Positions 1 through 6,399 of a stretch of DNA of 11,641 nucleotides are shown one piece after another. Position 1 is the stretch's first letter. Every line of letters begins with the position of its first letter. Source of the DNA: Halobacteriaceae archaeon Tc-Br11_E2g27 (lineage in GTDB: Archaea; Halobacteriota; Halobacteria; Halobacteriales; Haloarculaceae); NCBI GenBank assembly GCA_001564135.1, contig LKNH01000055.1:1-11641 (forward strand), given 5' to 3'. Under the pieces are notes generated by a model. That model saw nothing but the letters and a program-made list of their open reading frames with translations. It was not told where the DNA came from and did no database searches. The translations under genes were made by a program, and so were the position numbers.

Positions 1-1449
1 GACCCCGACGACTATCTTTCACTCGGGGCGGAAATCATCGATGAAGCAGGTGATGAGGTAGAACTCGACGGCAGTCACCACGGGCTCGAGGTCGACTTCG
101 CTGACGGTGCCTCTGAGGAGTATCTCAGCCTCGATGAGCACGGTGACCACGTCCACGTCATTGGTGAAGCAGAGGGAGAGACGGAGATTCTGTTCCGGTG
201 GGTCCACGACGGACATACTGAATACGAGACGCCGCCGCTGGCAGTCGATGTAGACCACGACCACGGCCACGAAAACGGCCACGACGAGGGTCATGATAAC
301 GGCGAAGTAGAAACCTTTGAAATTCTCGACCGAAACGAGGACGAGGAGGTCACGGCGTACCTTCACGGCGACCACTGGGACGGGGAACTGCCAGAGGTTG
401 AGGAAGGAGAGCATCTCTCACTCGGAGCTTATATCGAGGACGACCACGGTGATGAAATCGAACTCGACGGTGACCACTACGAACTCCGCGTCGATTACGG
501 CAACCACGCCCACGAAGACGTGGTGAGCTTCGATTACCATGGCGACCACGTCCACATTATCGGTGAGGAAGAAGGTCACACTGATGTGGTCTTCCAGCTC
601 TATCACGACGACCACGTCGACTACGAAACCCCAGCAATCGAAGTTGAGGTTGGCCACGGCCACGACGAGGGTCATGATAACGGTGAAGTAGAAACCTTTG
701 AAATTCTCGACCGAAACGAGGATGAGGAAGTCACGGCGTACCTTCACGGCGACCACTGGCACGGCGCACTGCCAGAAGTTGAGGAAGGAGAGCATCTCTC
801 ACTCGGAGCTTATATCGAGGACGACCACGGTGATGAAATCGAACTCGATGGAGACCATTACGAACTCCGCGTCGATTACGGTGACCACGCACACGAAGAT
901 GTCGTGAGTTTCGATTATCATGGCGACCACGTCCACATTATCGGTGAAGAAGAAGGACACACCGACGTTGTATTTGAGCTATATCACGACGGTCATACTG
1001 AGTACACCTCGCCAGCAACCGAGGTTAGCGTCGAACACGGTCACGAGCACGATGACCATGGTCACGGCTACGAAGATGACGTCGAGCACGCGTGTCTGCA
1101 CTTCGATGACCACCACACCGGAATCGACGAAGCCGAACCGCTCGATGGTGGCGAGAGCCAGGATGACCCTGCTGTCGTCGCTGAGACACACAATACATAC
1201 AACGTTTCCTTCGAGGGTGACAGCACCTACGTGATGTTCGATGTGGCAGAATACGGCGGTGGCGAGGAGTTCATGTTCCTGTCCGAAGAGGGGCAGGTGG
1301 AGGCTATCGTGGGCGAGAAAGTCGAAGAGGGTCACGATATCGAAGACGGAACGTGCGAATACGTCGATATGTGGGCCGTCATCGAACCAGACAACGACGA
1401 AATCGTCATTCGCCTTTCCCCTGCAAACGGGGACTCGGATAGCTACTGA
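1..1449 (+). CDS. His-rich three-repeat protein, probable extracellular zinc-binding protein (5' partial)
   Basis: The frame is open from the first base to the TGA at 1447-1449, giving 482 visible residues with no start, so the N-terminus (and any signal peptide) lies outside the window. The protein consists of copies of one roughly 115-residue domain joined by linkers of the HGHDEGHDNG type. Copy A is cut by the window edge. Copies B and C are 127 residues apart and nearly identical. Recurrent motifs are HGDHW(D/H)G (residues 122-128 and 249-255), HGDHVH(I/V)IGE (starting at 47, 180 and 307) and LYHDxH. The dense His with Asp/Glu suggests binding of Zn2+ or a similar metal. Residues about 356-482 form a different C-terminal domain with Cys365 and Cys452 that I do not recognise. 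The repeat domain recurs inside the ZnuA-like protein encoded 74 bp downstream, which ties this protein to metal uptake. Function is inferred; no enzyme motif is visible. Confidence 0.85.
   Translation, partial: DPDDYLSLGAEIIDEAGDEVELDGSHHGLEVDFADGASEEYLSLDEHGDHVHVIGEAEGETEILFRWVHDGHTEYETPPLAVDVDHDHGHENGHDEGHDNGEVETFEILDRNEDEEVTAYLHGDHWDGELPEVEEGEHLSLGAYIEDDHGDEIELDGDHYELRVDYGNHAHEDVVSFDYHGDHVHIIGEEEGHTDVVFQLYHDDHVDYETPAIEVEVGHGHDEGHDNGEVETFEILDRNEDEEVTAYLHGDHWHGALPEVEEGEHLSLGAYIEDDHGDEIELDGDHYELRVDYGDHAHEDVVSFDYHGDHVHIIGEEEGHTDVVFELYHDGHTEYTSPATEVSVEHGHEHDDHGHGYEDDVEHACLHFDDHHTGIDEAEPLDGGESQDDPAVVAETHNTYNVSFEGDSTYVMFDVAEYGGGEEFMFLSEEGQVEAIVGEKVEEGHDIEDGTCEYVDMWAVIEPDNDEIVIRLSPANGDSDSY
280..1040 (+). 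repeat. Two tandem intragenic repeats with a 381-bp period
   Basis: The stretch beginning CACGACGAGG at 280 recurs at 661, exactly 381 bp (127 codons) later. The copies stay nearly identical through roughly 860 and then diverge mostly at third codon positions up to about 1040. The part before 280 is an older, more diverged copy offset by 399 bp (133 codons), the six extra codons lying in the His-rich linker. Because the period is a multiple of three, gain or loss of a unit would keep the frame open. Confidence 0.9.
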
Positions 1450-1463
1450 ATCTCGTCCCAGTA

Positions 1464-1501
1464 GTTATTAACTTAATACAATAACATAATAACCCTTTTT
1501 A
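1464..1501 (+). promoter_or_regulatory. znuA promoter with putative metal-regulator operator
   Basis: GTTATTAAC (1464-1472, a palindrome GTTA-T-TAAC) is followed after 15 bp by AATAAC (1488-1493) and CC-TTTTTA (1494-1501). The T-rich hexamer lies about 26 bp before the ATG at 1524, as expected for a haloarchaeal TATA box and a leaderless mRNA. The same arrangement with the same spacing occurs before znuC. The palindrome just upstream of BRE/TATA is a plausible repressor or activator site; the regulator is not identified. Confidence 0.6.
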
Positions 1502-1523
1502 GTTGGTGGGCGTAATATAACAT

Positions 1524-2912
1524 ATGAACCTTTCACGTCGGTCCGTACTTGCTGGTATTGGAGCAGGAACGGTCGGTGCACTAGCTGGCTGTCTCGGTGG
1601 CGAGAATACCGACGCCGATGGCTATACAGCCTTCTTTTCGCTGTATGACTGGGCAAACGAAATAGGTGGTGAGGAACTCTCGTTCGAAGACCCGGTTGGA
1701 ACCGGTCGGATGGGTCATGGCTGGAGTCCAGACGGGAGCCTGACGACTGACGTCGCATCCACGGATATTTTCATCTATCTCGATACAACTGAGTTCACAT
1801 GGGCACAGGACCTTGCCACGGAACTGCAGGCGGATTACGATAACATCACAGTCATTGACGCACTCGATGGTCTCGAACCATACTTTATCGCTTTCGATGA
1901 AGATGACGAAGAAAACGGTGATGAGGGGATACCGGCACCGGATTACAACACCGAATTCGAGCCGGAAGACCTCGGACTCGATGATTTCGATATCTGGGAC
2001 CTCAGAGAGGAACAACAGCTTGGCTACTGGCACAACGACCACTGGCACGGTGGCGTCCCTGAGGTTCCACTTGGTTCGTTCGTCCCTGTCGCCATTACTA
2101 TCGAAGATCGAGACCAGCGTGTCGTCCCGCTCGGCAGAGACCATCGCTTCTGGATGGATGCACGCCTTGCTGATGATTCCGAGGACGGGATTGTCCGAAT
2201 CGAATCACAGGGCGACCATATTGAGTTTCACGGCGAATCTGAAGGGGAAGCAGAAATTATCTTCGAGATTTACGACGGCGACGAGTTGATATACGACACG
2301 GAAAACGACCCGGATACAGTCACTGTAAGCGAGGATGTCGACGCTGACTTCGAGTTTTTCGACCCACACCTCTGGGTCGACCCTATCCACGCACAGCGGA
2401 TGGTTGATACTATTACTGAAGGGCTCGTTTCCTACGACCCTGACAACGAAGCTGTGTACCAAGAGAACGCGGAGGCGTACAAAGAACGGATGGATGACGT
2501 ACACGACCAGATCGAGGAGGTCGTCTCTGATGCCGAACTTGATGTTGCAGTCTTCGCCGGCCATGATTCCTACCAGTATCTAGAACGACGCTACAATTTC
2601 CAGCTTGCCACGCCGACAGGTGTAACACCCGATGCAGTGGAATCTTTTGACGATATCAGCAACCTCGCCGAGGTCATCGAAGAGCACGACATTGATACCG
2701 TTCTCTACGACCCTTTCGAAGCGGCAAACCCCGGCGAGGATTACCCGCAGATGGTCGATGTATTGTTCGACGAAACTGATATTGAAGAGGCCGAGCCGTT
2801 GAGTCCGGTCGAAGGGGTTACTGAAGAATGGGCGGATAATGACTGGGGTTGGGTCGACCAGATGGAGAATGTGAATATTCCATCCCTGAAAAAAGCCCTC
2901 AAAGCCGACTAA
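1524..2912 (+). CDS. znuA: ZnuA-type zinc ABC transporter substrate-binding lipoprotein with inserted His-rich domain
   Basis: This is the 462-residue extracellular receptor that would capture the metal and pass it to the ZnuB/ZnuC transporter. It has a twin-arginine signal (SRRSVLAG, residues 4-11) and a lipobox LAGC ending at Cys23, so it is probably Tat-exported and lipid-anchored. Cluster 9 (TroA/ZnuA family) features are in order: GHGWSP with His65, DPHLWVDP with His282, GHDSY with His347, and an acidic residue at Asp396 in LYDPFE; these are the expected metal ligands. Family members are usually about 300-330 residues. The excess is an acidic stretch (about 123-155) plus a domain at about 155-270 (HWHGGVPEV, QGDHIEFHGE, EIIFEIYDG) homologous to the repeats of the upstream gene. 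It occupies the place of the His-rich loop of bacterial ZnuA. Zinc rather than manganese is inferred from the His-rich module. The ATG at 1524 fits the TATA spacing. Confidence 0.9.
   Translation: MNLSRRSVLAGIGAGTVGALAGCLGGENTDADGYTAFFSLYDWANEIGGEELSFEDPVGTGRMGHGWSPDGSLTTDVASTDIFIYLDTTEFTWAQDLATELQADYDNITVIDALDGLEPYFIAFDEDDEENGDEGIPAPDYNTEFEPEDLGLDDFDIWDLREEQQLGYWHNDHWHGGVPEVPLGSFVPVAITIEDRDQRVVPLGRDHRFWMDARLADDSEDGIVRIESQGDHIEFHGESEGEAEIIFEIYDGDELIYDTENDPDTVTVSEDVDADFEFFDPHLWVDPIHAQRMVDTITEGLVSYDPDNEAVYQENAEAYKERMDDVHDQIEEVVSDAELDVAVFAGHDSYQYLERRYNFQLATPTGVTPDAVESFDDISNLAEVIEEHDIDTVLYDPFEAANPGEDYPQMVDVLFDETDIEEAEPLSPVEGVTEEWADNDWGWVDQMENVNIPSLKKALKAD
1986..2333 (+). other. His-rich domain inserted in ZnuA, homologous to the upstream repeats
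   Basis: Codons about 155-270 encode a module that aligns along its whole length with repeat copies B and C of the first gene: FDIWDLRE with FEILDRNE, YWHNDHWHGGVPEV with YLHGDHWHGALPEV, ITIEDRDQ with AYIEDDHG, GDHIEFHGESEGEAEIIFEIYDG with GDHVHIIGEEEGHTDVVFELYHDG. The ZnuA copy has fewer His residues and is clearly older than the split between copies B and C. It lies between metal ligands His65 and His282. Confidence 0.8.
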
Positions 2913-2945
2913 GGGCGACGACTCGGTTTCCCGCTTACGTGTTTT

Positions 2946-2983
2946 GTTATTAACGGAATAGGATTGAATAATAACTCTTTTTA
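2946..2983 (+). promoter_or_regulatory. znuCB promoter with putative metal-regulator operator
   Basis: GTTATTAAC (2946-2954), a 15-bp spacer, AATAAC (2970-2975), then TC-TTTTTA (2976-2983). The words and spacing match the element before znuA, while the 15-bp spacer differs, which argues for selection on the two words. The TATA-like hexamer predicts transcription start near 3005, about 10 nt ahead of the GTG at 3016. So znuCB can be transcribed separately from znuA. Confidence 0.6.
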
Positions 2984-3015
2984 CCGTCAGTATCTTGGCT
3001 CCGCTAGAGACTACC

Positions 3016-3759
3016 GTGAGCACAGTAATTGACATCCAGAATCTCTCCTATTCGTACGGTAATACGCTTGCGCTGGAGGACATTTCACTCACTGTCGACG
3101 AGGGGAGCTTTTTGGGGCTTATTGGGCCGAACGGCTCCGGAAAGACCACGCTCTTGCATCTGATGATCGGTTTGAAACGACCGGATGAGGGGACCGTGAC
3201 ACTGTTTGGTGAACCGGCACACGCGTTTGAAGAAGGAGAGCGAATTGGCTACGTGTCACAGCGCGCGACAGACCGCGGCGAGAGTATGCCGGTTTCAGTT
3301 CGTGAGACTGTTTTGATGGGACGCTTTCCACATGTCGGCCACCGACGAATCAGCGACGAAGACCACGTTATCGTCGACGAGGCACTGGAGCGTGTCGGTA
3401 TAACTGACCTTGAGGACCGCGCGATTTCGGCACTCTCTGGTGGGCAACGCCAGCGTACCTTCATCGCCCGTGCACTCGCAAGCGAAGCGGACCTTCTGGC
3501 ACTGGATGAGCCAACTGTCGGTGTCGATGCTGAATCACGGACTGAATTTTACGATATGCTGGATGAACTCAACCAGGAAGGCATCACTATCTTACTCATC
3601 GAACACGATGTCGATATTTTGACGGAACATGTGGACAAGGTTGCCTGTCTCAACCAGCGCCTGTTCCATCATGGCGATACGGTGTCGTTTCTCGAGAGTG
3701 ATGCAATTGCTGAGGCGTACGGGCCAACGAGCCGCGTCATCGCCCACGACCACCCATGA
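3016..3759 (+). CDS. znuC: ZnuC-type zinc ABC transporter ATP-binding protein
   Basis: This 247-residue ABC ATPase powers metal import through the ZnuB-type permease. From the GTG start all expected motifs are present: Walker A GPNGSGKTT (37-45), Q-loop Gln82, signature LSGGQRQR (140-147), Walker B LLALDEP (160-166), D-loop VGVD (168-171) and switch His197. Length and order match the ZnuC/MntB-type ATPases. I chose GTG 3016 because it yields the standard N-terminus (MSTVIDIQNLSYSYG) and lies just after the predicted transcription start. The in-frame TTG at 2995 would lie upstream of that start. The stop codon overlaps the next gene (ATGA), so the two are probably translationally coupled. The C-terminus HDHP is mildly His-rich. 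Confidence 0.92.
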   Translation: MSTVIDIQNLSYSYGNTLALEDISLTVDEGSFLGLIGPNGSGKTTLLHLMIGLKRPDEGTVTLFGEPAHAFEEGERIGYVSQRATDRGESMPVSVRETVLMGRFPHVGHRRISDEDHVIVDEALERVGITDLEDRAISALSGGQRQRTFIARALASEADLLALDEPTVGVDAESRTEFYDMLDELNQEGITILLIEHDVDILTEHVDKVACLNQRLFHHGDTVSFLESDAIAEAYGPTSRVIAHDHP

Positions 3760-4796
3760 TGTCGGTACGAAACGTCCTTCAGGGAATCAGTCTCCTCGGG
3801 ATTGCTATTCTTGCAGCCCTCTCACTCCTCTTTATATCTGCTGACTGGCTTAGACATCTGGGTGGGCCGCTCGGGTCGTTCGGCACCGACCTTTTTGCAG
3901 CAATCCTCAGTGGCGGGGAGTGGGTCGATGATACCGTCGGAACAAGAGTGTTCCAGCATGCGTTCACCTGGCGTTCTGTTTCAACTGGCATACTAATCGG
4001 CATTGTCGGTCCACTTGTCGGGACGTTCCTCGTTCATCGCCAGATGGCTCTCATTGGTGAAACGCTTGCACATACCGCGTTTGCTGGTGTCGCCGTGGGG
4101 GTCCTTTTAGCTGGTTTGACCCCGCTTTCGGGGTCCAGTGACGAGCTCGTGTTTATCGCGCTCATCGTGAGTGCAGTGGCTGCACTCGGGCTGCAGTGGC
4201 TAACTGCTCATACTGATTCATACGGGGATGTTCCGATTGCCATCGTCCTCACTGGGAGCTTTGCCGTGGGGACGCTGCTTATCTCGTGGGGCCGTGACAT
4301 TAGCCCAATCCCTATTGAAATTGAGGATTTTCTCTTTGGGAGCCTTGCAATTGTTACGCCTGAAGGAACGCGCTTGGTTGCCGTCCTCACCGTTGTTGTC
4401 GTCGGGCTCGTAGTTGTAAATTACAAGCAGTTCCTGTTCATTACGTTTGACGAGCAGGCAGCACAGGTTGCCCGACTGAACGTCAGTGGTTACAACTCGC
4501 TATTGATTGTGATGACCGCAGTCGTTGTCGTCGGTGCAATGCAAATCCTGGGTGTTATTCTGGTTGCAGGATTGCTTGTTATCCCTGCTGCCGCCGCGTC
4601 ACAGCTGGGGAAAAGTTTTCGCGAGACATTGGTTCTTTCGGTGATTTTCGGCCAACTATCGGTCCTCCTTGGACTGGCGTTCGCGGTTAGTGTTGACCTC
4701 CCTCCTGGCGGCGCAATTATCGTTGCTGCAATCATTATTTATCTGATTGCAATTACCGTCTCAGACCGGGCAATTGGACAGATTTCGGTCCACTGA
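3756..4796 (+). CDS. znuB: ZnuB-type zinc ABC transporter permease
   Basis: This 346-residue integral membrane protein is the metal channel partner of ZnuC (ABC-3 family). It has several hydrophobic segments and the family's conserved stretch GTFLVHRQMALIGETLAHTAF (residues 89-109), followed later by SYGD, GSFAVGTLLISWG, ITFDEQAAQVARLNV and GAMQILGVILVAGLLVIPAA. The start overlaps the znuC stop; ATG 3756 and ATG 3759 are both possible, and the choice changes only one residue. Its length is above the bacterial norm of about 260-280 because of an extended N-terminal region with an extra hydrophobic segment (about 10-28). A paralogue lies 145 bp downstream. Confidence 0.9.
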   Translation: MMSVRNVLQGISLLGIAILAALSLLFISADWLRHLGGPLGSFGTDLFAAILSGGEWVDDTVGTRVFQHAFTWRSVSTGILIGIVGPLVGTFLVHRQMALIGETLAHTAFAGVAVGVLLAGLTPLSGSSDELVFIALIVSAVAALGLQWLTAHTDSYGDVPIAIVLTGSFAVGTLLISWGRDISPIPIEIEDFLFGSLAIVTPEGTRLVAVLTVVVVGLVVVNYKQFLFITFDEQAAQVARLNVSGYNSLLIVMTAVVVVGAMQILGVILVAGLLVIPAAAASQLGKSFRETLVLSVIFGQLSVLLGLAFAVSVDLPPGGAIIVAAIIIYLIAITVSDRAIGQISVH

Positions 4797-4861
4797 GTGG
4801 TATACATCGACACTGGTTCATCAGGCTACCAACACTCCAGTGGATTCTGTGTGATTTCAAC

Positions 4862-4897
4862 GCTACTAATCTCTATAAATAAGATAATAACTTTTAA
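4862..4897 (+). promoter_or_regulatory. Promoter of second permease, weaker copy of the znu element
   Basis: AATAAC (4886-4891) followed by TTTTAA (4892-4897) resembles the second half of the znuA and znuC elements. At the same 15-bp distance upstream lies CTACTAAT (4863-4870), which matches TTATTAAC at 5 of 8 positions, all differences being transitions. The TATA-like box predicts a start near 4920 and a short leader before ATG 4942. A second AT-rich stretch at 4906-4920 is an alternative TATA box that would give a leaderless message. Confidence 0.4.
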
Positions 4898-4941
4898 CAA
4901 CTTAGATATTTATTTTACTAATACTCCATACGCACTCCCAC

Positions 4942-5988
4942 ATGAGTTTGCTCCCACTAACTGACAGCATCGAGTCAACCTACCGTGGCACTCAGCAGTG
5001 GCTTCGCTCAATCCGCCCGACCATAGTCGCCGGTGTTGGCGGCACGATATTGCTGGTGATTTGTGCGATGAACTTTGTTTTATTGTACTGGTTGCAAAGT
5101 CAGGGGATAGCCACAGAAACGTATTCACAGTTTCTGGCAACCGGAGCAGACATCGATCACTGGCTTGGGACCAATATGTTCCAACACCCTGTTTTCTGGC
5201 ACGCATTTTCTTCCGCAATATTTGCAGGGTGTACAATTCCACTGGTGGGGACGTTTCTGGTACATCGTGAGCAGGCACTACTTGGTGAAACACTCGCCCA
5301 TACGGCGTTTGCGGGTGTTGCAGTCGGCGTGATTGTAGTCGGAATGACCGGAATTTCGATGCCACTGGAACTATTCGCACTCGTCATTGCCATCGCCGGG
5401 GCAATTTGCATCGAGTGGTTTCGAAACAGCACACAAAGTTACGGTGATGTACCGCTCGCTATTGGATTGGTTGGGAGCTTTGCCGTTGGCACGCTCCTCA
5501 TTACGTATGGACAGGACCGGATGCCCCTCTCGGTCGATATCGAGGGATATCTCTTCGGGAGTGTTTCTGTTGTGACGGCTCCGGGAGCACGGCTGCTGGC
5601 GCTTATCACTGTGTTGGTGTTTGCAACCGTCGCGTTGCTGTACAAACAACTGTTGTATATTACGTTCGACACATCTGGTGCGCGGGCCGCTCGACTTCCT
5701 GTCTCACGTTACAATACCATGTTGATGATACTCGCTGCAATCGTTGTCGTCGGCGGGTTACAGCTACTCGGCGTGATTTTAGTCGCTGGTTTACTTGTTA
5801 TTCCCGCTGCAACCGCGACCATACTTGCTTCTCACTTCAAACAACTTCTCGTCTACACTGTCCTGTTGGGACAGTTTTCAGTCGTCACTGGTTTCCTCAT
5901 TGCACACCAACTCAGTCATCCGTCTGGCGCGACCATCGTCTCCGTTGCTATCGCCTTATATATTGCAACTCTCACCATTTCGGATTAA
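4942..5988 (+). CDS. znuB: Second ZnuB-type metal ABC transporter permease (paralogue)
   Basis: A 348-residue membrane protein clearly homologous to the preceding permease across almost its whole length. Shared landmarks are FQH, VGTFLVHREQALLGETLAHTAF (102-123), SYGDVP, GSFAVGTLLITYGQD, VDIEGYLFGS, ITFDTSGARAARLPVSRYN and GGLQLLGVILVAGLLVIPAA. The N-terminal 75 residues differ and contain an extra hydrophobic segment (about 28-50). It has its own promoter region and no ATPase or receptor beside it, so it would have to use the ZnuC and ZnuA encoded upstream. It could form a heterodimer with the first permease or be an alternative permease expressed under other conditions. Which of these holds cannot be told from sequence. 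Confidence 0.85.
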   Translation: MSLLPLTDSIESTYRGTQQWLRSIRPTIVAGVGGTILLVICAMNFVLLYWLQSQGIATETYSQFLATGADIDHWLGTNMFQHPVFWHAFSSAIFAGCTIPLVGTFLVHREQALLGETLAHTAFAGVAVGVIVVGMTGISMPLELFALVIAIAGAICIEWFRNSTQSYGDVPLAIGLVGSFAVGTLLITYGQDRMPLSVDIEGYLFGSVSVVTAPGARLLALITVLVFATVALLYKQLLYITFDTSGARAARLPVSRYNTMLMILAAIVVVGGLQLLGVILVAGLLVIPAATATILASHFKQLLVYTVLLGQFSVVTGFLIAHQLSHPSGATIVSVAIALYIATLTISD

Positions 5989-6003
5989 GCCGACCATGGG
6001 CCT

Positions 6004-6120
6004 GGATGCAATTTGAACGCATGAACCACGAGAAGACGACGCCACTCGCTGCTCGCTCGTAGCGTCCACTCCCGATGGTCGTTTCCGACAGTTCGCGATG
6101 ACCCTACGGGAGCGGATTTT
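6004..6120 (-). pseudogene. Degenerate 3'-half tRNA fragments interrupted by about 74 bp
   Basis: Bases 6004-6027 match the T-arm region of the neighbouring tRNA-Leu (6219-6242) at 23 of 24 positions. Bases 6102-6120 match its variable-arm and anticodon-stem region (6242-6260) at 17 of 19. Both are in the same order and orientation as in the tRNA, but 74 bp (6028-6101) separate them. Similarity stops at the anticodon loop; no D-arm or matching acceptor stem follows, so this is not a working tRNA. A tRNA 3' half of this extent is what integrase attachment sites commonly duplicate, but the origin here is inferred. Confidence 0.55.
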
Positions 6121-6163
6121 CAGCCTTGTCACTCCTGAATTATGTTTTGAGAGAATTTGCGAG

Positions 6164-6187
6164 GGAAGACCGTTCCGCAGGTCTTCC
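6164..6187. repeat. Perfect 8-bp inverted repeat (hairpin)
   Basis: GGAAGACC (6164-6171), 8-nt loop, GGTCTTCC (6180-6187). TGC at the left and GCA at the right can extend the pairing with a small bulge. It lies between the convergent second permease and the tRNA. No U-tract follows on either strand, so a terminator role is only possible, not shown. Confidence 0.6.
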
Positions 6188-6212
6188 GCACACTTTGCCC
6201 GTTCGGGCGCAG

Positions 6213-6297
6213 TGCGAGGGATGCGATTTGAACGCATGAACCCCTACGGGAACGGATCTTGAGTCCGTCGCCGTTGGCCTAGCTTGGCTACCCTCGC
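6213..6297 (-). tRNA. tRNA-Leu, anticodon CAA
   Basis: The reverse complement folds as a class II tRNA of 85 nt. The acceptor stem GCGAGGG/CCCTCGC (6291-6297 with 6214-6220) has discriminator A. The D-stem is GCC/GGC. The anticodon stem is ACGGA/TCCGT with loop CTCAAGA, which gives anticodon CAA (plus-strand 6259-6261). There is a long variable arm, and the T-stem is ATGCG/CGCAT with a TTCAAAT loop. It reads UUG codons. CCA is not encoded and no intron is seen. Unusually, 3'-half fragments of the same sequence lie just downstream. Confidence 0.93.
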
Positions 6298-6312
6298 ACA
6301 CTGGCTGTTCCG

Positions 6313-6333
6313 TTGCAGGGCACTATCCTGCAA
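6313..6333 (-). repeat. Inverted repeat in the pre-tRNA leader region
   Basis: TTGCAGG (6313-6319), 7-nt loop, CCTGCAA (6327-6333). It lies between the tRNA 5' end (6297) and its TATA box, near the predicted transcription start at about 6329, so it may only partly be transcribed. No role can be assigned. Confidence 0.5.
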
Positions 6334-6351
6334 TGGGTCTTTGCCCGTCCG

Positions 6352-6359
6352 ATTATATA
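6352..6359 (-). promoter_or_regulatory. TATA box for tRNA-Leu
   Basis: On the minus strand this reads TATATAAT, a strong archaeal TATA box. It predicts transcription start near 6329 and a leader of about 30 nt trimmed from the tRNA 5' end. It lies in the 102-bp gap after gnd, so the tRNA has its own promoter. Confidence 0.6.
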
Positions 6360-6399
6360 GGTCGTACGACTTCCGGACGACCGCCCTGACTATCCGGCG

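Larger units (their letters stand above)
5989..6212. other. Intergenic region with tRNA-derived fragments and a hairpin
   Basis: No gene is recognisable between the second permease and the tRNA. The region holds two segments resembling the 3' half of the adjacent tRNA-Leu, a second copy of the tRNA 3'-terminal octamer TGCGAGGG (6158-6165), and a perfect 8-bp stem at 6164-6187. These are listed separately. Confidence 0.6.

Noticed and set aside
19..795. Two similar long open frames on the - strand inside the His-rich gene (residues rich in Val/Phe)
   Set aside because: They are antisense shadows of the repeat units; their mutual similarity simply follows from the 399/381-bp repeats, and they lack any domain or promoter.
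280..1040. Tandem repeats considered as a CRISPR-like or satellite array
   Set aside because: The unit is 381 bp, coding throughout, with no spacers; it is an intragenic domain duplication.
2995..3015. TTG at 2995 as the znuC start
   Set aside because: It lies upstream of the transcription start predicted from the TATA-like box and adds residues not typical of the family; GTG 3016 fits better.
5998..6130. A second tRNA gene with an intron in the variable arm
   Set aside because: No D-arm, no matching acceptor stem and a broken anticodon stem; only 3'-half fragments are present.
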